A DNA stretch of 56,831 nucleotides from Bacteroidales bacterium (GTDB taxonomy: Bacteria > Bacteroidota > Bacteroidia > Bacteroidales > JAAYJT01). The DNA lies in contig JAAYJT010000074.1 in the NCBI GenBank assembly GCA_012522795.1, forward strand, positions 1 through 56,831, given 5' to 3'. The position numbers were made by a program, and so were the translations under genes. How positions within the stretch are numbered: position 1 is the stretch's first letter; the number at the start of each line of letters is the position of its first letter. This document shows positions 36,943-46,123 of the stretch, one piece after another. The notes below the pieces were generated by a model. It was not told the origin of the DNA, did not search any database, and saw only the letters and a program-made list of their open reading frames with translations.

Positions 36943-38526
36943 ATGAAAACTAAAAATACAAACCCGGATCAGAAAGACAAAGAAAAAAACACAATCAGCA
37001 GGCGTGATCTTCTGGCCGGGCTGGCTTCACTTCCTGTTCTTGGGCTGTTAGGGTATGGCTTATTTAATCACAAAACTGAAACTGCAAGGAAAAGTTCCAG
37101 TTTGCTTGGCGATATTGACGTCATTATTCCAAAAGGCATACCTCCACTGATTGACGGACCTCCCTTAAGGCTGGGCATAGTCGGTTGCGGAAGTCGTGGC
37201 CGTTATCTGATGAAAGCCCTTGGTTTTCTTCATCCCGACAAAATTGATGAATACAAGCAATATGCACGCGAAAGCAAATTCTGGAAAGAGTATCTTGAAC
37301 AGTTCATGTTGCAGGAAAACCTGAACATTAAAATTACCGGTATCTGTGATGTTTTTGATAAGCACGCAAAGCAAGGAGTTGAAACAGGTGCAAATCTTTA
37401 TCGTAACGGGACAGGCGGTAAAATGACAGAATTACCAAAGCGATACCGCACTTACAAAGAATTGCTTACTGCCGATGATGTTGACGCTGTTATAATCGCA
37501 ACTCCTGATCACCTTCACATACCTGTGGCATCGGAAGCTGCGAGGCATGGAAAGCATATATACTGCGAGAAACCATTATCATGGACAGTTCCGGAAACTT
37601 TTGATATCAGAAAAGCTGTTAAGGAATCGGGAGTAGTTTTTCAGCTGGGACATCAGGGCAGACAAACAGAAAGTTATCTGGTAGCCCGTTCCCTCATAAA
37701 GCAGAATGTAACCGGTAAGATCTCATTAATTGAAGTATGTACTAACCGTAATGATCCCAATGGCGCATGGGTTTATGATATTGACCCTGAAGCTAATGAG
37801 CAGACTATTGACTGGAAGCAGTTTATAGGACCGGCGCCATGGCATGAATTCAGTGCTGAGCGGTTTTTCAGATGGCGTTGCTGGTGGGATTATGGCACAG
37901 GCCTTAGCGGTGATCTTTTTACTCATGAATATGATGCTTTGAACCAGATACTTGATCTTGGAATACCAAAATCGGCAATGGCTTCAGGAGGAATATATTT
38001 CTACAAGGATGGCAGAACGGTACCCGATGTTCTGAACATGGCCTTTGAATTTCCTGACAGGGATCTTACATTATTATACAGTGCTACTCTGGCTAATGAA
38101 AAAAACCGTGGTAAAGTCATTATGGGGCATGATGCATGGATTGAGCTTGACGAATCATTACTTGTGGTTGCTGATCCTAAATCAACCAAATATAGGGAGA
38201 GAATAGAGAAAGGGATTATAGAACCCCATAAACCAATTTTCTCTTATGTACCGGGGCAGGAAAGCATTGACGCCATCACTACCCCTACTGAAAAATATTT
38301 TGCAAGTCGCGGATTGCTCTATACTTATCGTGGCGGAAAGCCTATTGATACTACACATCTTCATCTTCGTGAGTGGATAAACTGCATACGCCGGAAAGAT
38401 GGTTCACAGCCCAGCTGTGATATTGACCAGGCTTTTGAGGAAGCAATAACCGCCCACATGGGAACTATTGCATATCATGAAAAGCGACAGACTTTCTGGG
38501 ATGATGTAAATGAGGTAATTTATTAA
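36943..38526 (+). CDS. Tat-exported Gfo/Idh/MocA family oxidoreductase (1)
   Basis: 527 residues. A Tat-type signal is visible (SRRDLLAGLASLPVLGLLGY, about 19-40). The NAD(P)-binding motif is LGIVGCGSRGRYL, the sugar-dehydrogenase signature is HGKHIYCEKPLSW, and GDLFTHEYDALNQIL contains a likely active-site His. Exported members of this family oxidise sugars or glycosides at C3 using a tightly bound nicotinamide cofactor. It is followed at zero distance by the TIM-barrel gene and belongs to the putative 3-keto-glycoside operon. Confidence 0.93.
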   Translation: MKTKNTNPDQKDKEKNTISRRDLLAGLASLPVLGLLGYGLFNHKTETARKSSSLLGDIDVIIPKGIPPLIDGPPLRLGIVGCGSRGRYLMKALGFLHPDKIDEYKQYARESKFWKEYLEQFMLQENLNIKITGICDVFDKHAKQGVETGANLYRNGTGGKMTELPKRYRTYKELLTADDVDAVIIATPDHLHIPVASEAARHGKHIYCEKPLSWTVPETFDIRKAVKESGVVFQLGHQGRQTESYLVARSLIKQNVTGKISLIEVCTNRNDPNGAWVYDIDPEANEQTIDWKQFIGPAPWHEFSAERFFRWRCWWDYGTGLSGDLFTHEYDALNQILDLGIPKSAMASGGIYFYKDGRTVPDVLNMAFEFPDRDLTLLYSATLANEKNRGKVIMGHDAWIELDESLLVVADPKSTKYRERIEKGIIEPHKPIFSYVPGQESIDAITTPTEKYFASRGLLYTYRGGKPIDTTHLHLREWINCIRRKDGSQPSCDIDQAFEEAITAHMGTIAYHEKRQTFWDDVNEVIY

Positions 38527-39393
38527 ATGAATCCGACTATGAAAACAAGACGGGATTTTTTACGCTCTGTAGCTTTAGCAGGTGCTTACATTTTTACAAA
38601 GCCGTATTTGGTCAAAGCCTTTGATTTTGGAGCAAATCCGGTAAAAGAAACCGGGATACAATTATGGAGTTTGCGTGATTTAATAAGAGATGAACTTGTA
38701 CCAACATTAAAAGCAGTTAGCACTATTGGTTATACCGGAATAGAAGCTTTTGACTTTGATGGAAGCTTTTATGGACATGCTCCAAAGGACTTTAAGCAGA
38801 TTTGTGCTGATATGGATTTAAAGATTTACAGTTCTCACACTCCCATTACCGATAAAAATGCAAACCTGTTTGCCGAAAAAGCCAGTGAAGCAGGGTTGGA
38901 ATATCTGTTCTTGCCTTCATTTGTAGGAAGACCTGCAAATACAATTGATGATTTTAAAAGAACAGCCGAAGAATTAAACCGTATTGGTCAGATATGTCGC
39001 CAGTTTAACATTCAGTTTGGTTATCACAATCATGAATTTGAATTTAAACCTATAGTAGATCAGTTACCTTATGATGTTTTATTAGAGGAGACCGATCCCG
39101 GGCTTGTTAGTTTTCAACTGGATATATACTGGATAGTTAAAGCAGGCTCTAGACCATCAAAATATTTCACCAATCATCCGGGGCGTTTTCATACCTGGCA
39201 TATAAAAGATTTAGGGCATGATGGCGAAACACTTATTGTTGGCAATGGAACCATTGATTTCAAATCGCTGATGAAATATTCACAAAGTAGCGGATTAAAG
39301 CTAATGATTGTTGAACAGGATAATTTCACTGAAGGAACGCCTCTTTATTGTTCAGAACAAAGTTTACGTTATATACATTCAAATTTATTTTAA
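38527..39393 (+). CDS. Tat-exported sugar phosphate isomerase/epimerase-like TIM barrel
   Basis: 288 residues starting immediately after the previous stop codon (ATG 38527; a second ATG at 38539 is possible). A twin-arginine signal (TRRDFLRSVALAGAYIF) precedes an AP_endonuc_2/xylose-isomerase-like barrel: GIQLWSLRDLIRDEL, IEAFDFDG, a metal-binding-type HNHEFEF, HIKDLG and IVEQDNF. Members act as epimerases, isomerases or, next to 3-keto-sugar genes, as lyases or hydratases. Its position between two Gfo/Idh/MocA enzymes supports a role on an oxidised glycoside. Confidence 0.88.
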   Translation: MNPTMKTRRDFLRSVALAGAYIFTKPYLVKAFDFGANPVKETGIQLWSLRDLIRDELVPTLKAVSTIGYTGIEAFDFDGSFYGHAPKDFKQICADMDLKIYSSHTPITDKNANLFAEKASEAGLEYLFLPSFVGRPANTIDDFKRTAEELNRIGQICRQFNIQFGYHNHEFEFKPIVDQLPYDVLLEETDPGLVSFQLDIYWIVKAGSRPSKYFTNHPGRFHTWHIKDLGHDGETLIVGNGTIDFKSLMKYSQSSGLKLMIVEQDNFTEGTPLYCSEQSLRYIHSNLF

Positions 39394-39408
39394 CATACCT
39401 TATTAATT

Positions 39409-40893
39409 ATGGAAGCAAACAAAAACACAAGTCAGGGAATTGACCGCCGGGCATTTATACGCAATTCAGCGCTTGCCACGGCTGGATTCATGATCATGCC
39501 AAGTCATGTTATATCAGGACTTGGACATCGTGCTCCCAGCGATAAACTCAACATTGTCGGAGTCGGGGTTGGAGGTCGCGGCGGAGGAGTTATTCGCGCT
39601 GTGAGCAGCGAAAATATCGTTGCTCTATGTGATGTGGATTGGAAATATGCATCAAAGATCTTTAATGAGTTCCCAAATGCCAGAAAATTTTACGACTGGC
39701 GGGAAATGTTCGATAAGATGAAGGATTCCATTGATGCAGTGGTTGTTGGAACGCCCGATCACACGCATGCTATCATTAGCATAAACGCAATGAAAATGGG
39801 GAAACATGTTTACTGCGAAAAACCTCTTACCCATTCAGTATGGGAATCACGTGAAATGACCCGCATTGCCAAAGAATACAAAGTAGCCACACAAATGGGC
39901 AATCAGGGTAATTCAGGTGAAGGTATAAGGCAGGTATGCGAATGGATATGGGACGGTGCAATTGGCGAAATCAGAGAAGCACATGCATGGACAAACCGCC
40001 CAATCTGGCCACAAGGTCTGGAAAGACCAACTGAAGTGGTTGCAGTACCTGATACATTGAAATGGGATTTATTTTTAGGCCCTGCACGTGAACGTCCTTA
40101 CAATCCAATTTATACTCCGTGGAACTGGCGTGGCTGGTGGGATTACGGAACCGGAGCCCTTGGCGATATGGCTTGTCATATCATGGATCCTATTTTTAAA
40201 GCTCTGCGTCTGAAATATCCTATCAGAGTTCAGGGTAGTTCTACTTTATTCAATACTGAATCTCCCCCATTGGCTGAAGTTGTCAAGTATGTATTTCCGG
40301 AAAGGCCAAGAGACAAAAAGATCAATATGCCGGAAGTTACTGTTACATGGTGGGATGGCGGTTTGCTGCCTCCACGCCCTGAAGAACTTCCTGCCGGTGA
40401 AGTAATGGGACGCGATAGCAATGGAGGCTGCTTGTTTATAGGTTCGAAAGGAAAGATCATGACCGGATGCTATGGAAGAAATCCTTTTTTGTTACCTTTG
40501 GATTATGATAAGAATTATGAGCGCCCGAAGCCCGAGCTTCGCAGAGTATTAGTAAGTCATGAAATGGATTGGGTTCGTGCCTGTAAAGAAAGCCCTCAAA
40601 ACAGAACCGAAGCCAGCTCATATTTCGGATACTCCGGGCCTATGAACGAAATGGTAGTAATGGGTGTGGTAGCAGTAAGATTACAGGATTTAAAACGTGA
40701 ACTCGAATGGGACGGAGAAAACATGCATTTCAGGAACATATCTGATAATGACGAAATTAGAGTGGTGCTTAGCGATAAATTTGAGATCATTGACGGGCAT
40801 CCGCATTTCGAAACCAAACATGAAACAATTAATGCCAAACAGGCTGCTGAGGAATATATCAGACATACTTATCGTAAAGGATGGAGCATGTAA
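39409..40893 (+). CDS. Tat-exported Gfo/Idh/MocA family oxidoreductase (2)
   Basis: 494 residues, with a Tat-type N-terminus (DRRAFIRNSALATAGFMIM). The Rossmann motif is NIVGVGVGGRGGGVI and the signature MGKHVYCEKPLTHS. GDMACHIMDPIFKAL carries the likely catalytic His, and the C-terminal half has the large family extension (FLGPARERPYNP, WRGWWDYGTG). It is a different subfamily from the first oxidoreductase, so the two may act on different substrates or in oxidation and reduction steps of one cycle. Confidence 0.93.
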   Translation: MEANKNTSQGIDRRAFIRNSALATAGFMIMPSHVISGLGHRAPSDKLNIVGVGVGGRGGGVIRAVSSENIVALCDVDWKYASKIFNEFPNARKFYDWREMFDKMKDSIDAVVVGTPDHTHAIISINAMKMGKHVYCEKPLTHSVWESREMTRIAKEYKVATQMGNQGNSGEGIRQVCEWIWDGAIGEIREAHAWTNRPIWPQGLERPTEVVAVPDTLKWDLFLGPARERPYNPIYTPWNWRGWWDYGTGALGDMACHIMDPIFKALRLKYPIRVQGSSTLFNTESPPLAEVVKYVFPERPRDKKINMPEVTVTWWDGGLLPPRPEELPAGEVMGRDSNGGCLFIGSKGKIMTGCYGRNPFLLPLDYDKNYERPKPELRRVLVSHEMDWVRACKESPQNRTEASSYFGYSGPMNEMVVMGVVAVRLQDLKRELEWDGENMHFRNISDNDEIRVVLSDKFEIIDGHPHFETKHETINAKQAAEEYIRHTYRKGWSM

Positions 40894-40993
40894 AGCAGCG
40901 GTTTGAATTTGATGTAAAATGTGAAGTGCAAATTTCAAACCACATAATAAATTAAAAACTAAACACTTATATTATAAATAAAAATTTATAGAA

Positions 40994-41722
40994 ATGAAAA
41001 AACTGTTTTATTTTAGTATGATCGCGCTTTTTATCACTGCCTGTGGTGAAACTGGTAAAAAGCCTGCTGAAGAAGCAAAAGAAATTGAATCTGAAGATTG
41101 GATCTCCATGTTTGACGGCGAAACTCCCGGAAAATGGCGCGGATACAATAAGGATTATTTCCCTTCTGGCTGGGAAATCACTGACGGAACTTTGAGGTGT
41201 ATAGCTTCCGGACGCGGAGAAGCAGGCTCCCTCGAAGGAGGTGATATCATTTATGATGAAAAATTCTCGAATTTTGAGCTTTCGCTTGAATGGAAAATTT
41301 CAGAAGGCGGAAACAGTGGAATTTTATATCTTGCCCAGGAATTGCCGGATAAAACCATTTGGCAAACAGCACCTGAAATGCAGGTTCTGGATAATACCAC
41401 ACATCCTGACGGGCGTGAAGGCAAACATAGCGCCGGAGCATTATATGATATGATCGGCGTTGATCAGGATAAGGTTAAGCCTGTGGGTGAATGGAATCAG
41501 GTGAAAATTCTTGTTTACAAAGGATTGGTTGAACACTGGCTAAATGGAGAAAAAGTTGTAAGCTACCATCTCTGGACACCAGAATGGAATGAAATGGTTG
41601 CCAACAGCAAGTTCCCGCAATATAACCCCGATTGGGCTAACGTGGCTCAGGAAGGTTATATAGGCTTGCAGGATCATGGTGATGATGTCTGGTACAGAAA
41701 TATAAAGATCCGAAGGTTATAA
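40994..41722 (+). CDS. DUF1080 / 3-keto-disaccharide hydrolase family lipoprotein
   Basis: 242 residues. The lipoprotein signal ends FITAC (C17), and a concanavalin-like DUF1080 domain (PF06439) follows: SMFDGETPGKWRGYN, SGWEITDGTLRC, KISEGGNSGILYL, EMQVLDNTTHPDG and GYIGLQDHGDDVWYRNIKIR. The family is now associated with cleavage of 3-keto-glycosides. A 100-bp gap separates it from the second oxidoreductase. It is the likely glycoside-cleaving end of this operon. Confidence 0.9.
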   Translation: MKKLFYFSMIALFITACGETGKKPAEEAKEIESEDWISMFDGETPGKWRGYNKDYFPSGWEITDGTLRCIASGRGEAGSLEGGDIIYDEKFSNFELSLEWKISEGGNSGILYLAQELPDKTIWQTAPEMQVLDNTTHPDGREGKHSAGALYDMIGVDQDKVKPVGEWNQVKILVYKGLVEHWLNGEKVVSYHLWTPEWNEMVANSKFPQYNPDWANVAQEGYIGLQDHGDDVWYRNIKIRRL

Positions 41723-41905
41723 CCCGCTGAGTTTTAATAACAGACATCTTTGTACTTTATTCTGATTTCTCAGAACATTATTTACAATAATTAAGTCATC
41801 ATTGTGAAATAGTGCGGTTCTGATTTGTTACACTGTTCAAAACCTCAGAAATTAATCACAGATATCCTGAGAGTGATTTGAATGGTTTAAATTTGCCGAT
41901 TTATT

Positions 41906-42823
41906 ATGAACAAGTCAGAAAGTAAAAATATTGCCGCATATTTTGGTTTATCCGTGATGACTCTTATCACGGGTTTGTCATTTATTTTTGTAAAAATAGG
42001 ACTGAGATATACAGATCCGTATAGTTTGCTGGCTCACAGATTTACAATCGCCTTCCTTGGTATTATTGCTTTAAAGCTGGCAGGACTAATCAAGATTCAG
42101 GAGATAAAACCGCGTGATCGCATTGCTATCCTTGGAATTGCATTGTTTTATCCTATCCTGTTTTTTGGATTTCAAGTTTTGGGATTACAATATTCCACAG
42201 CTTCTGAAGGTGGGATTATATTGGCTTTCCTACCTGTATTCATGCTAATTGCAGGCTGGTTGTTCCTGAAAGAACGAACCACCGTGTGGCAGAAACTCGG
42301 TGTTGGATTATCAGTTCTTGGACTTATCTTTATTTTCTGGCATAAAAACGAAACTCAAAGCCAAAGTATCCGTGGTATAATCCTTCTGTTACTTTCTGTT
42401 ATTTCAATGATAGGATATTTTGTTATTGGGAAACGCATCATGCAGCGTTATAATTCACTGGCTCTCACTGCAATAATGATAACAATCGGTTTCATTGCAT
42501 TTAACATAATAAGTGTTGGCAAACATATTACGGAAGGTAATATTGATCAGTTTTTCAAGCCTTTTCTGAATTTACCATTTACCTGGTCAGTAATATATCT
42601 TGGTGTTTTGTCTTCAGTAATTTCTTCGTATTTGTCAAATTATGCCCTAATAAATATCCCAACTTCCACGATTAGTATCTTTAGTAATCTGAACCCCATT
42701 ATTGCTATAATTGGCGGAGTATTATTTCTGGGTGAGCGACTGTTATGGTATGATATAACCGGTGCTGTTGCAGTTATGTTTGGTGTGGTCCTGGTTTTAG
42801 CTTTTAAACCCGATAATCGCTGA
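41906..42823 (+). CDS. EamA/DMT family transporter
   Basis: 305 residues with about ten membrane segments in two EamA repeats (starting AAYFGLSVMTLITGLSFIFV and again SIRGIILLLLSVISMIGYFV). GVLFLGERLLWYDITGA in the last repeat is the typical EamA end. It exports an amino acid, metabolite or drug of unknown identity. It stands alone between the DUF1080 and heptose epimerase genes. Confidence 0.92.
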   Translation: MNKSESKNIAAYFGLSVMTLITGLSFIFVKIGLRYTDPYSLLAHRFTIAFLGIIALKLAGLIKIQEIKPRDRIAILGIALFYPILFFGFQVLGLQYSTASEGGIILAFLPVFMLIAGWLFLKERTTVWQKLGVGLSVLGLIFIFWHKNETQSQSIRGIILLLLSVISMIGYFVIGKRIMQRYNSLALTAIMITIGFIAFNIISVGKHITEGNIDQFFKPFLNLPFTWSVIYLGVLSSVISSYLSNYALINIPTSTISIFSNLNPIIAIIGGVLFLGERLLWYDITGAVAVMFGVVLVLAFKPDNR

Positions 42824-42870
42824 ATTTGATTTTACAATCCTGCTTTGGCTTGATAATTATAAACTTATGG

Positions 42871-42878
42871 TATTTTTG
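42871..42878 (+). promoter_or_regulatory. -7 box (TATTTTTG) for the heptose epimerase
   Basis: TATTTTTG matches TAnnTTTG, with a TTTG 23 nt upstream (42844-42847). It lies about 120 nt before the ATG, so a long leader would result. Confidence 0.4.
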
Positions 42879-42999
42879 TATTTGAAACAAGTAAGAATGA
42901 TTATAAAAACTCAATTTATGTTTAAATAATTACTGAAGAAAACATTAAAGCCATTTCTTAAATATCTGAACCTAATTTTTAATATAAACAACTGGAATT

Positions 43000-43965
43000 A
43001 TGATTATTATAACTGGAGCTGCGGGCTTTATTGGTAGCGTACTTACAGGCAGACTCAATGAAGACAAAATTTTTAATCTGGCATTAGTTGATGATTTTAG
43101 CAGAAATGACAAAGCAAGAAATCTTGAAAACAAATCGTATCGTTGCAAAGTCCATCGCAATGAATTTTTCTCCTGGCTGAAAGACCATCAGATAGATATT
43201 GATTTTATTTTTCATATAGGAGCACGCACTGATACTATCGAGTTTAATCAGGTAGTTTTTGATGAACTAAATCTGAACTATTCTAAAAAACTATTTTCAT
43301 TCTGTACAAATGCAGGTATTCCATTAATTTACGCCTCCTCAGCCGCCACTTATGGTTTGGGAGAATATGGTTATTCTGATGATCATTCAGTAATCCGGGA
43401 TTTAAAACCATTAAATCCCTATGGCAAGTCAAAAAATGATTTCGATATCTGGGTTTTGGAACAAAAAGATACTCCTCCATTCTGGGCTGGAATGAAATTT
43501 TTCAATGTATATGGTCCTAATGAATATCATAAAGGAAGGATGGCATCAGTGATCTTTCATGCTTATAATCAAATGATATCGCAGGGGCATGTTAAGCTTT
43601 TCCGTTCCCACAACCCCGATTATGCTGATGGAGGTCAGCTCAGGGATTTTATCTATGTAAAAGATGTAGTTGATGTTCTGGTATTTTTAATGCAAACCAA
43701 ACCAGATTCCGGAATTTACAATTTAGGAACAGGCATGGCAAGGAGTTTTTACGATCTTGCCAAAGCTACTTTTAACGCTGCAAATATTCCTGAGAAAATT
43801 GAATTCATTGATACTCCTGTTGATATACGGGATAAATATCAATATTTTACTCAGGCAGAAATGAACAAACTTGCACAAACTGGTTATACAAAAAGTTTTT
43901 ACAAACTTGAAGATGGTATTCAGGATTATGTTTCCAACTATTTAATGAAAAATACTGTGCTTTGA
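43000..43965 (+). CDS. hldD: ADP-L-glycero-D-manno-heptose 6-epimerase
   Basis: 321-residue extended SDR. TGAAGFIG (5-12) binds NADP, the catalytic residues are in SSAATYG and NPYGKSK (Y141, K145), and HIGARTDTIEFN and FFNVYGPNEYHKGRMASV are characteristic of HldD (RfaD). It makes the heptose precursor of the lipopolysaccharide inner core. No other LPS core genes are adjacent. Confidence 0.92.
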   Translation: MIIITGAAGFIGSVLTGRLNEDKIFNLALVDDFSRNDKARNLENKSYRCKVHRNEFFSWLKDHQIDIDFIFHIGARTDTIEFNQVVFDELNLNYSKKLFSFCTNAGIPLIYASSAATYGLGEYGYSDDHSVIRDLKPLNPYGKSKNDFDIWVLEQKDTPPFWAGMKFFNVYGPNEYHKGRMASVIFHAYNQMISQGHVKLFRSHNPDYADGGQLRDFIYVKDVVDVLVFLMQTKPDSGIYNLGTGMARSFYDLAKATFNAANIPEKIEFIDTPVDIRDKYQYFTQAEMNKLAQTGYTKSFYKLEDGIQDYVSNYLMKNTVL

Positions 43966-44028
43966 ACCGCTGTTAAATAATATTCAGAAGTCTGTTTGAT
44001 ATGTAGGAAACTTAAATACATTATTTAC

Positions 44029-44036
44029 TAATTTTG
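44029..44036 (+). promoter_or_regulatory. -7 box (TAATTTTG) for the membrane protein at 44088
   Basis: TAATTTTG matches TAnnTTTG 51 nt before the ATG; no -33 element at normal distance was found. Confidence 0.35.
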
Positions 44037-44087
44037 AAAACTCTTTTCAATCAAAGCCAATTATAACCAAATACATATATATCTGAC

Positions 44088-45209
44088 ATGGTACGAAGAA
44101 AACGGAAAACGGGGTTAGGAAGATTATTTCGAATAAAAAAGAAGGATACCAATATCAAGAAAATTGATCCATCAGTATTACGCAAAGGTGCTGATGCCGA
44201 TAAATTTGCATTATCAGTTGATGAAAGCCGCAAATTATCAAAGCGCAGGCGGTCTTTTCTTGCACGTCTTTTTAGATCGATCAGAAGTAAACCTGCAAAA
44301 TCAACAACACCGCTTATACTAAAGCCAATAGAACCTGAGCCGGTTCGTAAAAGATATAAACTTAGCAACAGTCACTATTTAATCATTAACTCTACTATTA
44401 AGTATCTTGTTGCCTATATATTAATTTATCTGATTTATCAGCTTACAGTGGTTCTTGTTGCAAATTTGTATGGTCTTTCAGGGGTATTGTATTTTCATAA
44501 AGTATTCTGGCCCATTGGTGATAATTCAAGGTTGTGGACTCCATATTATAAGATCATTATTATAATGGGTTCAGGGCCTTTTATTTCATTGTTATTAGGT
44601 TTGTTGTTCCTTAGAATAGCTCAAACCAGAACAATGGACCAGGGTACAAAACTTTTTTTTCTATGGTTGGCGCTTCATGGATTAAATATGTTTTTTGGGG
44701 CTTTTGTTGCAGGTGTCACTACTAACGAAGGTTTTGGTTATGTTGCCCTTTGGCTTTACATGAGCCTGATGTTAAGAATAGTGTTTTCATTTATCTTTTT
44801 ATTTGCATTAGCTGCAATTGGTTATTATTCCACTAGCTTATTCTATGAAACAGCCCAATCACAATCGTATCTCAAATCAGAAAACAAACGGCTTTTTGTT
44901 TTATATCAAACCTTACTGCCATCTATTTTTGGTGCAATAATAATGTTGATTGTTCGTATTCCGGAGAATCCTCCATATCAGGTCCTCCTGCTATTTACAC
45001 TTCTTTGTGCAACGTTTGCAGCGTATTTTAATAAAAAGGCAAAGCCAAAACGTATAAGAAACTTTCCGAAACATAACGGGCGAAGGGTTGATTGGGGCTA
45101 TATCATTGTTTTGGTGGCTTTGCTTTTAATATTTCGTTGGTTATTATACTACGGACTCCATATTATTCTTAGGTTTTCCATTTCATTAAATTTATTTGGT
45201 GCACCATAA
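44088..45209 (+). CDS. Uncharacterised multi-pass membrane protein
   Basis: 373 residues, not recognised. The first ~95 residues are strongly basic (VRRKRKTGLGRLFRIKKKDT, SRKLSKRRRSFLARLFRSIR) and cytosolic-looking. About six or seven hydrophobic segments follow: YLVAYILIYLIYQLTVVLVANLYG; IIIIMGSGPFISLLLGLLFLR; FFLWLALHGLNMFFGAFVAG; YVALWLYMSLMLRIVFSFIF; SIFGAIIMLIVRI; VLLLFTLLCATFAAYF; and a last one near the C-terminus. No enzyme motif is visible. The basic N-terminus could bind lipid head groups or nucleic acid. It lies between the heptose epimerase and the UspA gene, with its own candidate promoter. Confidence 0.75.
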   Translation: MVRRKRKTGLGRLFRIKKKDTNIKKIDPSVLRKGADADKFALSVDESRKLSKRRRSFLARLFRSIRSKPAKSTTPLILKPIEPEPVRKRYKLSNSHYLIINSTIKYLVAYILIYLIYQLTVVLVANLYGLSGVLYFHKVFWPIGDNSRLWTPYYKIIIIMGSGPFISLLLGLLFLRIAQTRTMDQGTKLFFLWLALHGLNMFFGAFVAGVTTNEGFGYVALWLYMSLMLRIVFSFIFLFALAAIGYYSTSLFYETAQSQSYLKSENKRLFVLYQTLLPSIFGAIIMLIVRIPENPPYQVLLLFTLLCATFAAYFNKKAKPKRIRNFPKHNGRRVDWGYIIVLVALLLIFRWLLYYGLHIILRFSISLNLFGAP

Positions 45210-45257
45210 AACAGTTCTAAGTCAAAAATTTATTTCTCAAACAGGGTAGTTATTTTA

Positions 45258-45288
45258 TTGACTTTGCTAGCTATTTTTATTACTTTTG
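45258..45288 (+). promoter_or_regulatory. Promoter (TTG-N20-TACTTTTG) for the UspA gene
   Basis: TTG (45258-45260), 20 nt and TACTTTTG (45281-45288) match the Bacteroidota promoter pattern, ending 28 nt before the start codon. Confidence 0.55.
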
Positions 45289-45315
45289 CAGTAACCTTAT
45301 TAACGAAAAACAATT

Positions 45316-45759
45316 ATGAAAAACATTTTGGTCGCCATTGATTTCTCTGACCACTCCACAGAAATCATTTCCAGGTCGGTAGAAATAGCTAAAGCATTTA
45401 AAGCAAAAATCTTTCTTGTCCATGTAGCTGATCCTAATCCATTTTTTATTGGAAGTGAATTAGAACCTCAAATGTTCCAGATACAACGTGAAGAGGAACT
45501 TGACCGTAAACGCAATGAGCTTCAAGCTATTGCCAAAGTAGTTTCTGAAAAAGATGTGGAAATTGAAAACCAACTCTTAATGGGTGTGCCTGTAACATCA
45601 ATCCTTGATAAAGCAGAAGAGATAGCTGCTTTTATGATTATTATAGGTAAAGAAAGTCATGGTTTTTTTTATAGGACATTTATGGGTAGCACCAGCGAGG
45701 GCGTTGTTTCCAGATCCAATTGTCCGGTGCTTGTAATTCCACGTGTTGACGAAGAATAA
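45316..45759 (+). CDS. Universal stress protein (UspA family)
   Basis: 147 residues. It begins MKNILVAIDFSDHSTEI and ends with the ATP-binding type G-x2-G-x9-G-S/T signature (IIGKESHGFFYRTFMGSTSEGV) and SNCPVLVIP. UspA proteins bind ATP and help survival under starvation or stress. It is the first gene of a plus-strand series with clpS, an M48 protease, nfeD and floA, though a separate weak promoter may serve clpS. Confidence 0.92.
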   Translation: MKNILVAIDFSDHSTEIISRSVEIAKAFKAKIFLVHVADPNPFFIGSELEPQMFQIQREEELDRKRNELQAIAKVVSEKDVEIENQLLMGVPVTSILDKAEEIAAFMIIIGKESHGFFYRTFMGSTSEGVVSRSNCPVLVIPRVDEE

Positions 45760-45837
45760 TTTTTCTGAAATATTATTATTCTGATTATACCTCAAGTAAA
45801 ATATGTATTTTTACGGCTTGAAATAGTTTATTCCGAA

Positions 45838-46110
45838 ATGTCATTAGAGAAATTTCAAAATTCAAGTCAGAAGAAAGAAAATATTACCGGGGGTAATGCT
45901 CTTATCTTGCATAACGATGATCACAATACTTTCGATTTTGTTATTGAAAGCCTTATATCGGTATGCGGTCATACACCTGAACAGGCAGAGCAATGTACCC
46001 TTATTACTCATTACAAAGGAAAATGTAAAATTAATGAAGGCGATTATGAAGTCTTAAAACTACAATACGAAAAACTACTATTACTTGGATTAACAATTAC
46101 ATTAAATTAA
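45838..46110 (+). CDS. clpS: ATP-dependent Clp protease adaptor ClpS
   Basis: 90 residues. The ClpS core is visible: ALILHNDDHNTFDFVIESL (the adaptor HNDD motif) and CGHTPEQAEQCTLITHYKG, then the ClpA-binding and N-degron pocket region. ClpS delivers N-end-rule substrates to the ClpAP protease. No clpA/clpC is in the window. The C-terminal helix ends LLLGLTITLN. Confidence 0.92.
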   Translation: MSLEKFQNSSQKKENITGGNALILHNDDHNTFDFVIESLISVCGHTPEQAEQCTLITHYKGKCKINEGDYEVLKLQYEKLLLLGLTITLN

Positions 46111-46123
46111 ACTCTTTGCATTT

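Noticed and set aside
41888..41895. TAAATTTG promoter box before the DMT transporter
   Set aside because: It would place the transcription start about 5 nt from the ATG and no -33 element fits, so it was left out.
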